A stretch of 26,642 nt of DNA, from the IMG/VR virus record IMGVR_UViG_3300007276_000248, positions 1 through 26,642 of that record; one strand, 5' to 3'. The position numbers were made by a program, and so were the translations under genes. The stretch comes from a virus. The notes under the pieces are model-generated. The model saw only the letters and a list, made by a program, of their open reading frames with translations, was not told the DNA's origin and made no database searches. Positions 1-8,767 of the stretch are shown here, piece by piece (the first letter of the stretch is position 1; each line of letters opens with the position of its first letter).

Positions 1-37
1 ATCATTAGGGACCCTTAATGGGGGTCCCCTCAATGAT
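1..37 (-). terminator. Hairpin downstream of the last gene, candidate operon terminator
   Basis: ATCATT pairs with AATGAT (outer stem) and GGGACCC with GGGTCCC (inner stem), with a 7-base loop and a small asymmetric internal loop. It lies 64 bases past the GNAT-like stop. Any U tract on the minus strand would lie beyond the window edge, so the terminator call is unproven. Bases 38-100 are AT-rich with no gene visible. Confidence 0.5.
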
Positions 38-100
38 ATAACAAAGAGTCCACTATCCTATAAAGAGATCAATTATAAGATGTTGATTTATAAGAGGTTT

Positions 101-724
101 TTAAGAGGAAGCAGGGTTAGGTTTGTTAATAGAAACGCCGGAACCTCGACGGATGGGAGCTGTCTGCTCAGTTATTTCTTGTTTCCACTCGGGAGACTCC
201 GCTTTTAATTCGCGATACTCATCAGGTAATATTGTTCCTGATCTTAGAGTATTTTCTTTATCAAACCGACTAGGACGGGTCCACTCTTCAGTGACCGCCT
301 TCTCTCGCCATTTACTCACAAGACTATTAACGGAGACATCATCTATAGTTTCGAACCAACAACTTGTACAGTTCAGTGCCTCAAAATACCACCAACCATG
401 TAGGAAGTTATCGGCTTTACCATGATCCGCCCCTCTATGAGAAGGGTGCCTCGCCACAATAGCAATTTCTACAACACCCTCTGTGAACCGGGAAACCCGT
501 AAACCAACGGGAACCCCTGCATGCTCAAGGATCATAGTAACTTCCGTATGAGTCATTACATCTTCCTCTCTAAAACCCCGACTCACATACTCCATGTTGC
601 TAAATTCATTCATAGCAGAGGCGTATGTCATAGTCGTGACAGGGAAGTCTAGCATGGTTTCAATAACAAAATCTCTGTCTGAAATTTCTATAGGTCGCAA
701 TCTGTAGTTTCTTGATTCTATCAT
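101..724 (-). CDS. GNAT-like acetyltransferase-fold protein (207 aa)
   Basis: The fold pattern of GCN5-related N-acetyltransferases is visible: strand 'YRLRPIEISDRDFVIE', a helix, strands 'VTMILEHAGVPVGLRVSRF' and 'GVVEIAIVARHPSHRGADHG', where 'HPSHRGADHGKA' resembles the acetyl-CoA binding motif A (R/Q-x-x-G-x-G/A), then a helix and a strand ending near 'VSVNSLVSKWREK'. The last ~55 residues are low-complexity and look like an extension. The substrate is unknown. It is coupled to the tip gene by TAATG, with AGGAAA upstream. GNAT-like proteins beside tail-tip genes might modify tail components or host surface, but that is inference. Confidence 0.55.
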   Translation of the reverse strand: MIESRNYRLRPIEISDRDFVIETMLDFPVTTMTYASAMNEFSNMEYVSRGFREEDVMTHTEVTMILEHAGVPVGLRVSRFTEGVVEIAIVARHPSHRGADHGKADNFLHGWWYFEALNCTSCWFETIDDVSVNSLVSKWREKAVTEEWTRPSRFDKENTLRSGTILPDEYRELKAESPEWKQEITEQTAPIRRGSGVSINKPNPASS

Positions 725-3700
725 TATTTTCCTGCCGTTACTGTTATGTTAACTACGTTCCCATTAAGCCATATTGTTTCACCACTAGCTGTATGTGTTA
801 TTGTAACATCAGCATAGCGAGTCCCTGATCCATTAACTGTCCCTGCTGTCCAGCCTGTAGAGGTGCCTGTAAACGCTCCTGCAACAGTATCGACATTACT
901 AGCAGGGTTGTTCGTTGCCGTCCACCTCCAAGTCACTGATGAGATCACCCCGTTTGCAATGGCCTGAATCACGACATCTTGGGTGTCAGTAGACGTTTCG
1001 GGGATCGAAGGTGTATAGTTAGAACCGTCATTGGTCACCCATACAGTAACCGGATTGTCGGCAATTAAGTGGGTGTCGATGTCCGAGTTGAGAATGTCCT
1101 CACTACCTGTCAAATTATCTAGGTTTGTAGGAAGGTTGTCTACGTTTGTATCCCAATCAGCCCCCTCGGTTGACCTAGACTCCATTGTTACATACTCAAA
1201 GTCAAAGTAACCTTTAGCCGAATCCCAACACAATAAATTAATGGACATCCATTTAGCAGTTGAAGTTGGGGTATAGGTCATCTCGTGGACTTCCCAAGTA
1301 CTAGACCCAATAAGCTCTACGGGACCCCAAGAGGCATCTTCCCTAGTTGAGTCGTCAGTATAATACTTATGTTTCCCATCAGGAGTGTCAGCATCACTTG
1401 TCCTTCTTATAGCGACTTTACCTATGTTAAGGTCTGTGTCCCTTTCAACAGGTCTAATAAAGAAGGTGTTTGCTGTCGTAGTATTAGTAGCTCGGACTTT
1501 TACTCTGATTTTATACGTAGTATTTGGGTTAATTGGTATTGCAGTAGAAACCAGCGTTACATAGTTATCTGTAACACCATCTACACGGCATGTGCTTGAA
1601 GTTACGTCTGCATAACTTAATAAAGCCATTGTACTGTTAGTCAGGTACCACCCAGCAGGAGTTCCATCAGAAGAATCTATGTTATTAAAGAAACTATTAT
1701 GTACCAACCCACCGAAATCAACACTAGCCGAACCTACTTCTCTTACTATAAACCAGTCTACCCTGAAAGGGTTTCCTGTTCCATTAGCATATAGAGAGGG
1801 AGAGAACCACTCACACCCCGGTTGTGGGGTGTATATACCTGTGACCAATTCATAACCTGAAGTAGGTATAGTATGGTCATCAGATATCACGACAAAACCG
1901 TCCCTTCCCGCCATGTTATTGGCATCAACATTGGTACTCCCAATGAAATAGTCCTGATAGTCTAGCTCTACAGAGTTGTACTCCTCTGCTCTGAGATCTA
2001 TATTAAAACTAGTACCATTATGGCTACTGACGAGGGCACTTACCTCGTACCGTACTCCCGGTTTAGTCTTAATTGCCGCAGCATTCAAAGTGACATTAGA
2101 AGATATTAACAACAGATCTTTAGTCCCACTAACATACAATGGCCAAGTTCCCGGGGAGTTAGTTGCATATCCCAGAGGACCAACAAAGGAACCGTGGGTA
2201 GACCCTTGACCCATTGATGGGTTTATGTTAACAGCGTTAAGCATGTTAAGTACGGCTTGGTCATTCCGAAGGTCTATATCCTCCAGATTAGCACCATCTT
2301 CACCAAAAATATTTCCATTTGCACCAGCAACTGCTTCTGCAACGTTGGGGCTCACTACTTCTAATCTTAAATTATCAAAGTAAACTGTACCCCGGAACCT
2401 GCCTCCCGACATGTCAGAATCTGACCCCATCACGTAAACACGCAATATATCATAAGCTGTAGGAGTACCTACACTTGTGCCATTGGAAAGGTTCTTAGAA
2501 GTCGCAAAATTGATGGTCTGCCACGACCCTACAATCGAGGTATCAGCAGGGACTCTGTGCCTGTGGTAAGATGTGCCATCCACTAAGTCTATCATTAGAC
2601 CGGGGGAACCTCCACCAGTGAAGGTACTAATATACACATCAATACTACCGATTACGGCGGAGTCTATGTGGTAGTTAATGGGATTACTCTGGTAGATACC
2701 AGCGTCAGTACCCCAACCTACAGTAAACCCTACAGCATTCTTGCCTTGGGTGACTTCACTGGTTATCTTATTAGGAGTACTCGCATACTGAAGCCAAGCC
2801 TCTGGATATGTTTCACCAGTAAACCACGCTTCAAAAGAAGGGTTAAACCCGTAGATCTCAGCCTGATTCCCTGTACCGGGCTCTGGTCGAGAAAATCTGA
2901 AGGTGATATTGAAATTTGGATTAGCATCAATGTTAGATGTTCCGTCTGTATCGTCATGTTCAACATATTCAACTTCATACAAGAAAGCATCACCAGTTCG
3001 TGAGACCTCAGTGACCGCATAGTCAACCCATTTCCCTGAAGACACATAAAAGGTTATGTGGTCTCCCACACGTACAGAATTGAGCTCGTTCTCTTTATTA
3101 GCACCAGAACTGTCTATCTTTGTTAGATTGATTGACTCGATGTCAGAAGAAGCTATTCGGGACCACACGGTAGTGCCATCACCTTCTATTGTTGACCACA
3201 GATTGTATTGTCCACTACCAGTGTTAACTAAGGGGCCTTGGAGATCATCATATTCCAGCAGTATACCTGCACCCGGTAACCCGGGGCGTCCATCAGGTCC
3301 TGTAGCGCCTGTGTCACCTGTAGCTCCTGTGGCACCTGTATCCCCATCAACACGGATAGCATATACTGCGGGTGCAGACCAACTAGCTTCTTGAGGTGCT
3401 AAGCCATCACTAGTGAAGATTCTTGTAGAGACATAAATCTCATCAAGGTCATTAGTTATAGTAGGGACTGCATACGACCAAGAGCTATTACCCGACAAAG
3501 GATCAGCATACGTACCATTCCCCAAAACTATAGTACTAGAATTTAACCTATATATACTAGGTTGTCTATAACCTTGTCCAGCATCACCAGTAGCACCTGT
3601 GACACCATCTACACGTATAGCATATACTGCTGGGGTGCTCCAGCTCGCGTCTTGTGGAGCTAGGCCATCACTAGTGAATGTACGGGTGATAATATAAACT

Positions 3701-6700
3701 TCATCGCCATCTGTAGTGAGAGAAGGAACTGAGTAAGACCACCCAGCTTCCATACTATCTAGAGGGTTTGCAAAGGTTCCCGCTGTTGGAGTTCCGATAC
3801 TAGAATCGTTGGCTTTATATAAGCTTACCGAACGAGTAGCTTGCCCTATGGCACCGTCTACACGTATAGCATATATTGCGGGAGTAGACCAACTAGCTTC
3901 TTGGGGTGCTAGTCCATCACTAGTGAAGATTCTTGTAGAGACATAAATCTCATCAAGGTCATTAGTTATACTAGGAACTGAGTAGGACCAAGAGCTATTA
4001 CCCGACAAAGGATCATCATACGTACCATTCCCCGAAACTATAGTACTAGAGTTTAATCTGTAAATACTAGGTTGTCTATAACCTTGTCCAGTATCACCGG
4101 CAGGGCCTGTAACACCGTCTGTCCTTACAGCATACAAGGTGGGCGTGTCCCAGCTAGCATCTTGTGGAGATAGACCATCATTTGTGAATGTACGAGTGCT
4201 GACGTAGACTTCATCACCATCTGTAGTGAGAGAAGGAACTGAATAAGACCACCCAGCTTCCATACTATCTATAGGGTTTGCAAAGGTTCCCGCTGTAGGG
4301 GTACCCATAGTAGAATCATTAGCTTTATAAACATTTACTGTTCTAACAGCCTGACCACTAGCACCTGTGGACCCATCAACACGTATAGCATATATTGCGG
4401 GAGTAGACCAACTAGCTTCTTGAGGTGCTAGTCCATCACTAGTGAAGATTCTTGTAGAGACATAAATCTCATCAAGGTCACTGGTTATACTAGGAACTGA
4501 GTAGGACCACATACCATTCCCAGACAGAGGATCATTGTATGTCCCTGAGCCTGCATTTATAGAGCTAGAGTTTAATCTGTAAATACTAGGTTGTCTATAC
4601 CCTTGTCCAGCATCACCAGCAGGGCCTGTAACCCCATCGGTCCTTATCGCATACAAGGTGGGGGTGTCCCAGCTAGCATCTTGTGGAAATAGACCATCAT
4701 TTGTGAATGTACGAGTGCTGACGTAGACTTCATCTCCATCAACAGTCAAGGCTGGAACGCTGTAGGTCCAACCTGCTTCCATACTATCTATAGGGTTTGC
4801 AAAGGTTCCCGCTGTAGGGGTATCCATAGTAGAATCATTAGCTTTATAAACATTTACTGTTCTAACAGCCTGTCCACTAGCACCCGTGGACCCATCAACA
4901 CGTATAGCATATATTGCTGGCGTAGACCAACTCCCTTCTTGAGGAGCTAGACCATCACTAGTGAAAATACGTGTACTCACATAGATTTCATCAAGATCAC
5001 TAGATAGGGTAGGGACTGAGTAAGACCACGAAGTATTGCCTGCCAATGGATCAGCATATGTACCTGAAGTTGAGCTTATAACACTGGAGTTCAACCTGTA
5101 AATACTAGGTTGTCTATAACCTTGTCCAGTATCACCGGCAGGGCCTGTAACCCCATCTGTCCTTACAGCATACAGAGCAGGAGTGCTCCAGCTGGCATCT
5201 TGAGGGGTTAGACCATCACTAGTGAGTGTTCGGGTAATGACATAGACTTCATCACCATCTGTAGTGAGAGAAGGAACTGAATAAGACCACCCAGCTTCCA
5301 TGCTATCTAAAGGATCCACAAAGGTCCCCGCCGTGGGGGTGTCTATAGAAGAATCGTTAGCTTTATATAGGTTTACTGACCGAGTAGAAACAGCAACAGT
5401 TAGGCTAAGGTCAATTGGACCCATAACGTCGGAAGGTACAGACCTACGACCTGTTGCTGTAAGTGTCCTAACACGAACATAAATGTTTCCTATAGGATTA
5501 CCTACAAACAAATTGAAGTGCTCATTACGAGTAGTACCCGCTAAGGTCCAGTCTTCGTCATCTGTGCTGTTAGTCTCAGCGTACTCTATCTCGTAGCCAT
5601 CCGTGCCGCTAGAGTCACTAGTACCCCAGCGGAGAAATATATAGTGTCCGTCGTTATTAGCGCGGTAGCCGTATACAGTTGGATCACTAAGATCCAATTC
5701 TGCAATCTCAGCGTTAAGTATATCTACTGGGAATACTTCAAAAGTGTTCCTGAACAATACATCGCTCAACATCTCATCGTCAGTGTTCCAAGCTAGGTCA
5801 GAGGCATTAATCAAGGTAGCAGATACCCTGACATTCAGATTCTCTAGTAACTCTACTCGTTCCACCCTCATGACATCGTCAACACTAGTGATGTTGTTTA
5901 TCTCACTGTTTAGTCGTATTACATCTCCCGGTTCCAAAGAGTACCCATCAGAGTACATTTCGAACTCATATTGGGTAGCCCTACGCGACTCTCTTACTGT
6001 TTGTTCACAGTATGCGGTAGCGTGGTAAGGGTCAGATATCCCATCACCATTCAGGAATGTGTTAAGTACCACCTCGTTGTCTTCAGCGAGGTAAGTCAGG
6101 TGTACCGCACTCCCTTTTGTTGGCCATGTTACTGTTGCAGATGCAAAGTCTTCTTGTTCATTGAGAAAACGCATACTAGCAGAGTTAAGCTTGGAATCGG
6201 CAGTAGGGTATATTGCTTTGATTGATGACCTTGCTAACATTTCATCCGTTACAACTAGAGTAGCTGCAGCGGCGGCTTTGAGAGCAGTCTGATCATCGAA
6301 ATAAGACATGTTCAGCTTGAACGTCCCTTCTGACCAAATAAGGTAGGCCGAGGGCATTGAGTTCAAGATAGACTGGACGTTGTTTTTAACAGGGTCACTC
6401 GGGTCTAACGCGATATTACACTCATACAAAGGCAAAGAATCAGCGTTGGTTGTGAAGATGTTTGATAACTGTCCGAAATCGTAAGACTCTATGACAGTCG
6501 AGGAATCTATTGTTGCTGCGCCTTGTATAGGTGTTACATCAGCTAAAGGTACTTGAATATCGGTACCATCGAATGTTGCGGAGCCAAAGTTTGCTATGTA
6601 CGCCCCACCCTCAGAACTAGGAACTACACCGCTATACCCACCTCCTAATGCTAGAGAGGTAGACAATGCATCCAAGTCAATTGTTCCGATAATTGTATTA

Positions 6701-7617
6701 GAAAATCTTAGATAAGCCTCTCCGAACTGCGTGTGTACAATTAGAGAGTTTTGGCCCTGTGTATTACCTGACCATACCTTTCCTTGACGCTGAATATCTC
6801 CGAGCCCCAGAGCAGGGTTAACTGTTTGATCACAAGTTACTTTGGCAGCAAAGAAACTTGCCAAGTCCAGATCACTTACTGCTAGGTCCATACCATAAGG
6901 GCCAGTAAGATAGTCAATAAGGACCAAAGCGGGGTTATTGGAATACAGTGTGTTTGCACCCCGTGTGTATGTGTAACTGCCACCACCATTATCAATGATG
7001 TCAGCAATAATCTTTCCTTTAACATAGAAAGTCATATCTGGTATTTGGTAGTACTGAGGGTCTTCGTGATTCAGCCAGAATACACCAGTGGCAAATGACA
7101 GTTCATCAAAGGTGTTCGTAGAAGGGAGGTTGTTAGCGGTAGCTAGAGGGCACGCTGTCCCTCCTTCATTGTAAACAGCTATCCGGTGACCACCGCCATC
7201 TTTATCAAATTCTTTATCGTTATAAGCAACGCCATCGACCTCGATATCAACAATCTCTTCAATATCTCCTTCACATATGGCGAATTGAGTAATTAGGAAT
7301 CGGTTCCGTTCTTTCTTAGCCTTATAACCAGTATCTATACCAAGGGCCTGATTATCCCCAATAGCAAATGTACGCTGGGCCCCGGTGGTGGCGTTATATA
7401 CATAGTCGTGTTCCGTACGGACATCCGCCAGTACACCGCCGAGCACCTGTCTCCCATATACAATAGGTACAGCGCTTGGCTCACCTTTGACTGTGAGTTG
7501 AAAACCTCTTTTCTTGTCAGCTTCTCTTTCAGCTTTAGCTTGCGCCCTCTTCTGTTTCCTCATCGTGACAACAGAGGACACAACAGAGATGACTGCCGCT
7601 ATAATTGCTACAATCAT
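724..7617 (-). CDS. J-like tail tip/host-specificity protein with repeats and adhesin domains (2297 aa)
   Basis: This is the central tail tip protein contacting the host. Residues 2-18 are hydrophobic (IVAIIAAVISVVSSVVT), followed by a basic coil and the tip signature 'SAVPIVYGRQVLGGVLADVR'. 'ALVLIDYLTGPYGMDLAVSD' further in is typical of tip-attachment phage J. A fibronectin-III-like unit spans ~642-732. Eight alternating units, four A-B pairs of ~85 residues each, span ~746-1423. A short collagen-like stretch follows (~1424-1448, GDTGATGATGDTGATGPDG). Then come beta-sandwich modules resembling carbohydrate-binding domains (FNPSFEAWFTGETYPEAW is a typical opening) and a C-terminal Ig-like unit. 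It is far longer than lambda J (1132 aa) because of the repeats and the adhesive C-terminus. ATGA coupling joins it to the upstream gene; TAATG joins it to the downstream one. Confidence 0.85.
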   Translation of the reverse strand: MIVAIIAAVISVVSSVVTMRKQKRAQAKAEREADKKRGFQLTVKGEPSAVPIVYGRQVLGGVLADVRTEHDYVYNATTGAQRTFAIGDNQALGIDTGYKAKKERNRFLITQFAICEGDIEEIVDIEVDGVAYNDKEFDKDGGGHRIAVYNEGGTACPLATANNLPSTNTFDELSFATGVFWLNHEDPQYYQIPDMTFYVKGKIIADIIDNGGGSYTYTRGANTLYSNNPALVLIDYLTGPYGMDLAVSDLDLASFFAAKVTCDQTVNPALGLGDIQRQGKVWSGNTQGQNSLIVHTQFGEAYLRFSNTIIGTIDLDALSTSLALGGGYSGVVPSSEGGAYIANFGSATFDGTDIQVPLADVTPIQGAATIDSSTVIESYDFGQLSNIFTTNADSLPLYECNIALDPSDPVKNNVQSILNSMPSAYLIWSEGTFKLNMSYFDDQTALKAAAAATLVVTDEMLARSSIKAIYPTADSKLNSASMRFLNEQEDFASATVTWPTKGSAVHLTYLAEDNEVVLNTFLNGDGISDPYHATAYCEQTVRESRRATQYEFEMYSDGYSLEPGDVIRLNSEINNITSVDDVMRVERVELLENLNVRVSATLINASDLAWNTDDEMLSDVLFRNTFEVFPVDILNAEIAELDLSDPTVYGYRANNDGHYIFLRWGTSDSSGTDGYEIEYAETNSTDDEDWTLAGTTRNEHFNLFVGNPIGNIYVRVRTLTATGRRSVPSDVMGPIDLSLTVAVSTRSVNLYKANDSSIDTPTAGTFVDPLDSMEAGWSYSVPSLTTDGDEVYVITRTLTSDGLTPQDASWSTPALYAVRTDGVTGPAGDTGQGYRQPSIYRLNSSVISSTSGTYADPLAGNTSWSYSVPTLSSDLDEIYVSTRIFTSDGLAPQEGSWSTPAIYAIRVDGSTGASGQAVRTVNVYKANDSTMDTPTAGTFANPIDSMEAGWTYSVPALTVDGDEVYVSTRTFTNDGLFPQDASWDTPTLYAIRTDGVTGPAGDAGQGYRQPSIYRLNSSSINAGSGTYNDPLSGNGMWSYSVPSITSDLDEIYVSTRIFTSDGLAPQEASWSTPAIYAIRVDGSTGASGQAVRTVNVYKANDSTMGTPTAGTFANPIDSMEAGWSYSVPSLTTDGDEVYVSTRTFTNDGLSPQDASWDTPTLYAVRTDGVTGPAGDTGQGYRQPSIYRLNSSTIVSGNGTYDDPLSGNSSWSYSVPSITNDLDEIYVSTRIFTSDGLAPQEASWSTPAIYAIRVDGAIGQATRSVSLYKANDSSIGTPTAGTFANPLDSMEAGWSYSVPSLTTDGDEVYIITRTFTSDGLAPQDASWSTPAVYAIRVDGVTGATGDAGQGYRQPSIYRLNSSTIVLGNGTYADPLSGNSSWSYAVPTITNDLDEIYVSTRIFTSDGLAPQEASWSAPAVYAIRVDGDTGATGATGDTGATGPDGRPGLPGAGILLEYDDLQGPLVNTGSGQYNLWSTIEGDGTTVWSRIASSDIESINLTKIDSSGANKENELNSVRVGDHITFYVSSGKWVDYAVTEVSRTGDAFLYEVEYVEHDDTDGTSNIDANPNFNITFRFSRPEPGTGNQAEIYGFNPSFEAWFTGETYPEAWLQYASTPNKITSEVTQGKNAVGFTVGWGTDAGIYQSNPINYHIDSAVIGSIDVYISTFTGGGSPGLMIDLVDGTSYHRHRVPADTSIVGSWQTINFATSKNLSNGTSVGTPTAYDILRVYVMGSDSDMSGGRFRGTVYFDNLRLEVVSPNVAEAVAGANGNIFGEDGANLEDIDLRNDQAVLNMLNAVNINPSMGQGSTHGSFVGPLGYATNSPGTWPLYVSGTKDLLLISSNVTLNAAAIKTKPGVRYEVSALVSSHNGTSFNIDLRAEEYNSVELDYQDYFIGSTNVDANNMAGRDGFVVISDDHTIPTSGYELVTGIYTPQPGCEWFSPSLYANGTGNPFRVDWFIVREVGSASVDFGGLVHNSFFNNIDSSDGTPAGWYLTNSTMALLSYADVTSSTCRVDGVTDNYVTLVSTAIPINPNTTYKIRVKVRATNTTTANTFFIRPVERDTDLNIGKVAIRRTSDADTPDGKHKYYTDDSTREDASWGPVELIGSSTWEVHEMTYTPTSTAKWMSINLLCWDSAKGYFDFEYVTMESRSTEGADWDTNVDNLPTNLDNLTGSEDILNSDIDTHLIADNPVTVWVTNDGSNYTPSIPETSTDTQDVVIQAIANGVISSVTWRWTATNNPASNVDTVAGAFTGTSTGWTAGTVNGSGTRYADVTITHTASGETIWLNGNVVNITVTAGK
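3349..5382 (-). repeat. Eight alternating ~255-bp coding repeats in the tip gene
   Basis: Four A-B pairs. A units carry 'VYKANDST', 'TPTAGTFANPIDSMEAGWSY', 'DGDEVYV' and end 'RTDGVTGPAGD.GQG'. B units carry 'YRQPSIYRLNSS', 'DPLSGN.SWSYSVP', 'DLDEIYVSTRIFTSDGLAPQ' and end 'RVDGSTGASGQA'. The second and third pairs are almost identical at the nucleotide level. The third B unit has a shortened collagen-like linker (DGAIGQA). This suggests recent recombination or duplication. Confidence 0.9.
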
Positions 7618-8168
7618 GGTCTTTTACCCCATCTAAGTGAAACTGCATCAGTATTCTTGTAAATATTATCAAAACAAGTGTCTGACGGGTTTATTTGTTT
7701 TTGGTGAGTAGGAGTAGTCAATCTTTCTGACGTCCTATCTAATGCTCCGAATGGAGAAGAACACTCAATTACTGCTAGCTTAGTACCTTCCTCAGGGTTA
7801 GTCTCTAGCTGAACAGTATCGATTCTTCCTTTATATAGTATATCTAAATCTGTAGTATTTCCTTCGATGCCTAATCGAACAGTAACATCTGTTCCGACAG
7901 CATTATCGTTGAAGTAAGACTGGAATTCGTTAGCCATATCTACCAACTCTATACGATATACTTCTCGATCAGCTACGTTAGTCAACTGAGGAGGAGCTAA
8001 CTTAGTTAACCCCCCGTCAGAAGTATACGTAACCGCACCGATCACTACATCATAGGGCAAGTTAGTCAAGCTAACCGTGCCCGAAGAAAATTCCATATCT
8101 ACCACTAAATAAGGTTCTACCAAATCGGAGGCTAGTGCAGAAGTAATTGCGCTTGGCGTATTTTTCAT
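7614..8168 (-). CDS. Tail hub-type minor protein (184 aa)
   Basis: It occupies the lambda gpL slot before the tip protein. 'VEPYLVVDMEFSSGTVSLTN' and 'DMANEFQSYFND' in the N-terminal half, and the ending 'NPSDTCFDNIYKNTDAVSLRWGK', match the pattern of DUF2163/BR0599-like tail hub proteins, in which the Cys segment before 'WGK' is conserved. The start overlaps the previous stop as TAATG, with AGAGG 7 bases upstream; the stop overlaps the tip gene as ATGA. No NlpC/P60 peptidase (lambda K-like) gene lies between this gene and the tip. Confidence 0.6.
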   Translation of the reverse strand: MKNTPSAITSALASDLVEPYLVVDMEFSSGTVSLTNLPYDVVIGAVTYTSDGGLTKLAPPQLTNVADREVYRIELVDMANEFQSYFNDNAVGTDVTVRLGIEGNTTDLDILYKGRIDTVQLETNPEEGTKLAVIECSSPFGALDRTSERLTTPTHQKQINPSDTCFDNIYKNTDAVSLRWGKRP

Positions 8169-8767
8169 TATAAAGCCTCTATTAGGTTAATGGTTCCAGC
8201 ATCCGAGAGGATGCCATCCGTAAATGTAATTCCTTGTACATTAGAAATATCCCTGTAAGCAGTAAATGTAATACTGTCACCGGAGTCCCTGTATAAGAAA
8301 GCTGTTGCAGTTGGTACATTCGATACCAGAGCGGGATATATCGAAATATCCCCCGTTCCAGAATAGAGTGCAGTTACCAAATATAGTTTGTCGTGATTAG
8401 CAAATTTAATGAATCGACCCTTGGCTATAGTCCCATTAGCGCTGGCGAGGGCAACCTCCGTTTCACCAGCGGAATGAAAGCCGTTAACCGTCACAGGTAC
8501 CGTAGAAGTACCTTGGCTAATGGTCGTGCCCCGAACATTAAGCTGGGGCATCTCCATAGTTTGAGCATCGTGGAATGTACTAACCGAATCAGCTATAAAG
8601 CTTGAAGAATCCTGAAGGATCAACCCAAACTCCAACTCCCAACGTTGAGCACCCTGCCTGACCCTTCGTACCTTAAGTGATACAGAGTCAGACGAGAATA
8701 CAGGCTCGTTAGAAGAAAGCCTAAAAGGGGCTACTATATCGTGCCCCTGAAACTGGTAAGTTGACAT
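8168..8767 (-). CDS. Minor/distal tail protein (199 aa)
   Basis: A beta-rich protein directly after the tape measure, in the slot of lambda gpM or distal tail proteins that link tube and tip. The N-terminus 'FQGHDIVAPFRLSSNEPVFS' and 'KVRRVRQGAQRWELEFGLIL' is reminiscent of minor tail proteins of marine siphoviruses. The C-terminal half has repeated hydrophobic strands. Its ATG overlaps the tape measure stop (TAATG), and GGGAG lies 8 bases upstream. The precise family is uncertain. Confidence 0.6.
   Translation of the reverse strand: MSTYQFQGHDIVAPFRLSSNEPVFSSDSVSLKVRRVRQGAQRWELEFGLILQDSSSFIADSVSTFHDAQTMEMPQLNVRGTTISQGTSTVPVTVNGFHSAGETEVALASANGTIAKGRFIKFANHDKLYLVTALYSGTGDISIYPALVSNVPTATAFLYRDSGDSITFTAYRDISNVQGITFTDGILSDAGTINLIEAL

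Noticed and set aside
3349-5382. CRISPR-like array
   Set aside because: The repeats are ~255-base coding units within one continuous frame, without short unique spacers.
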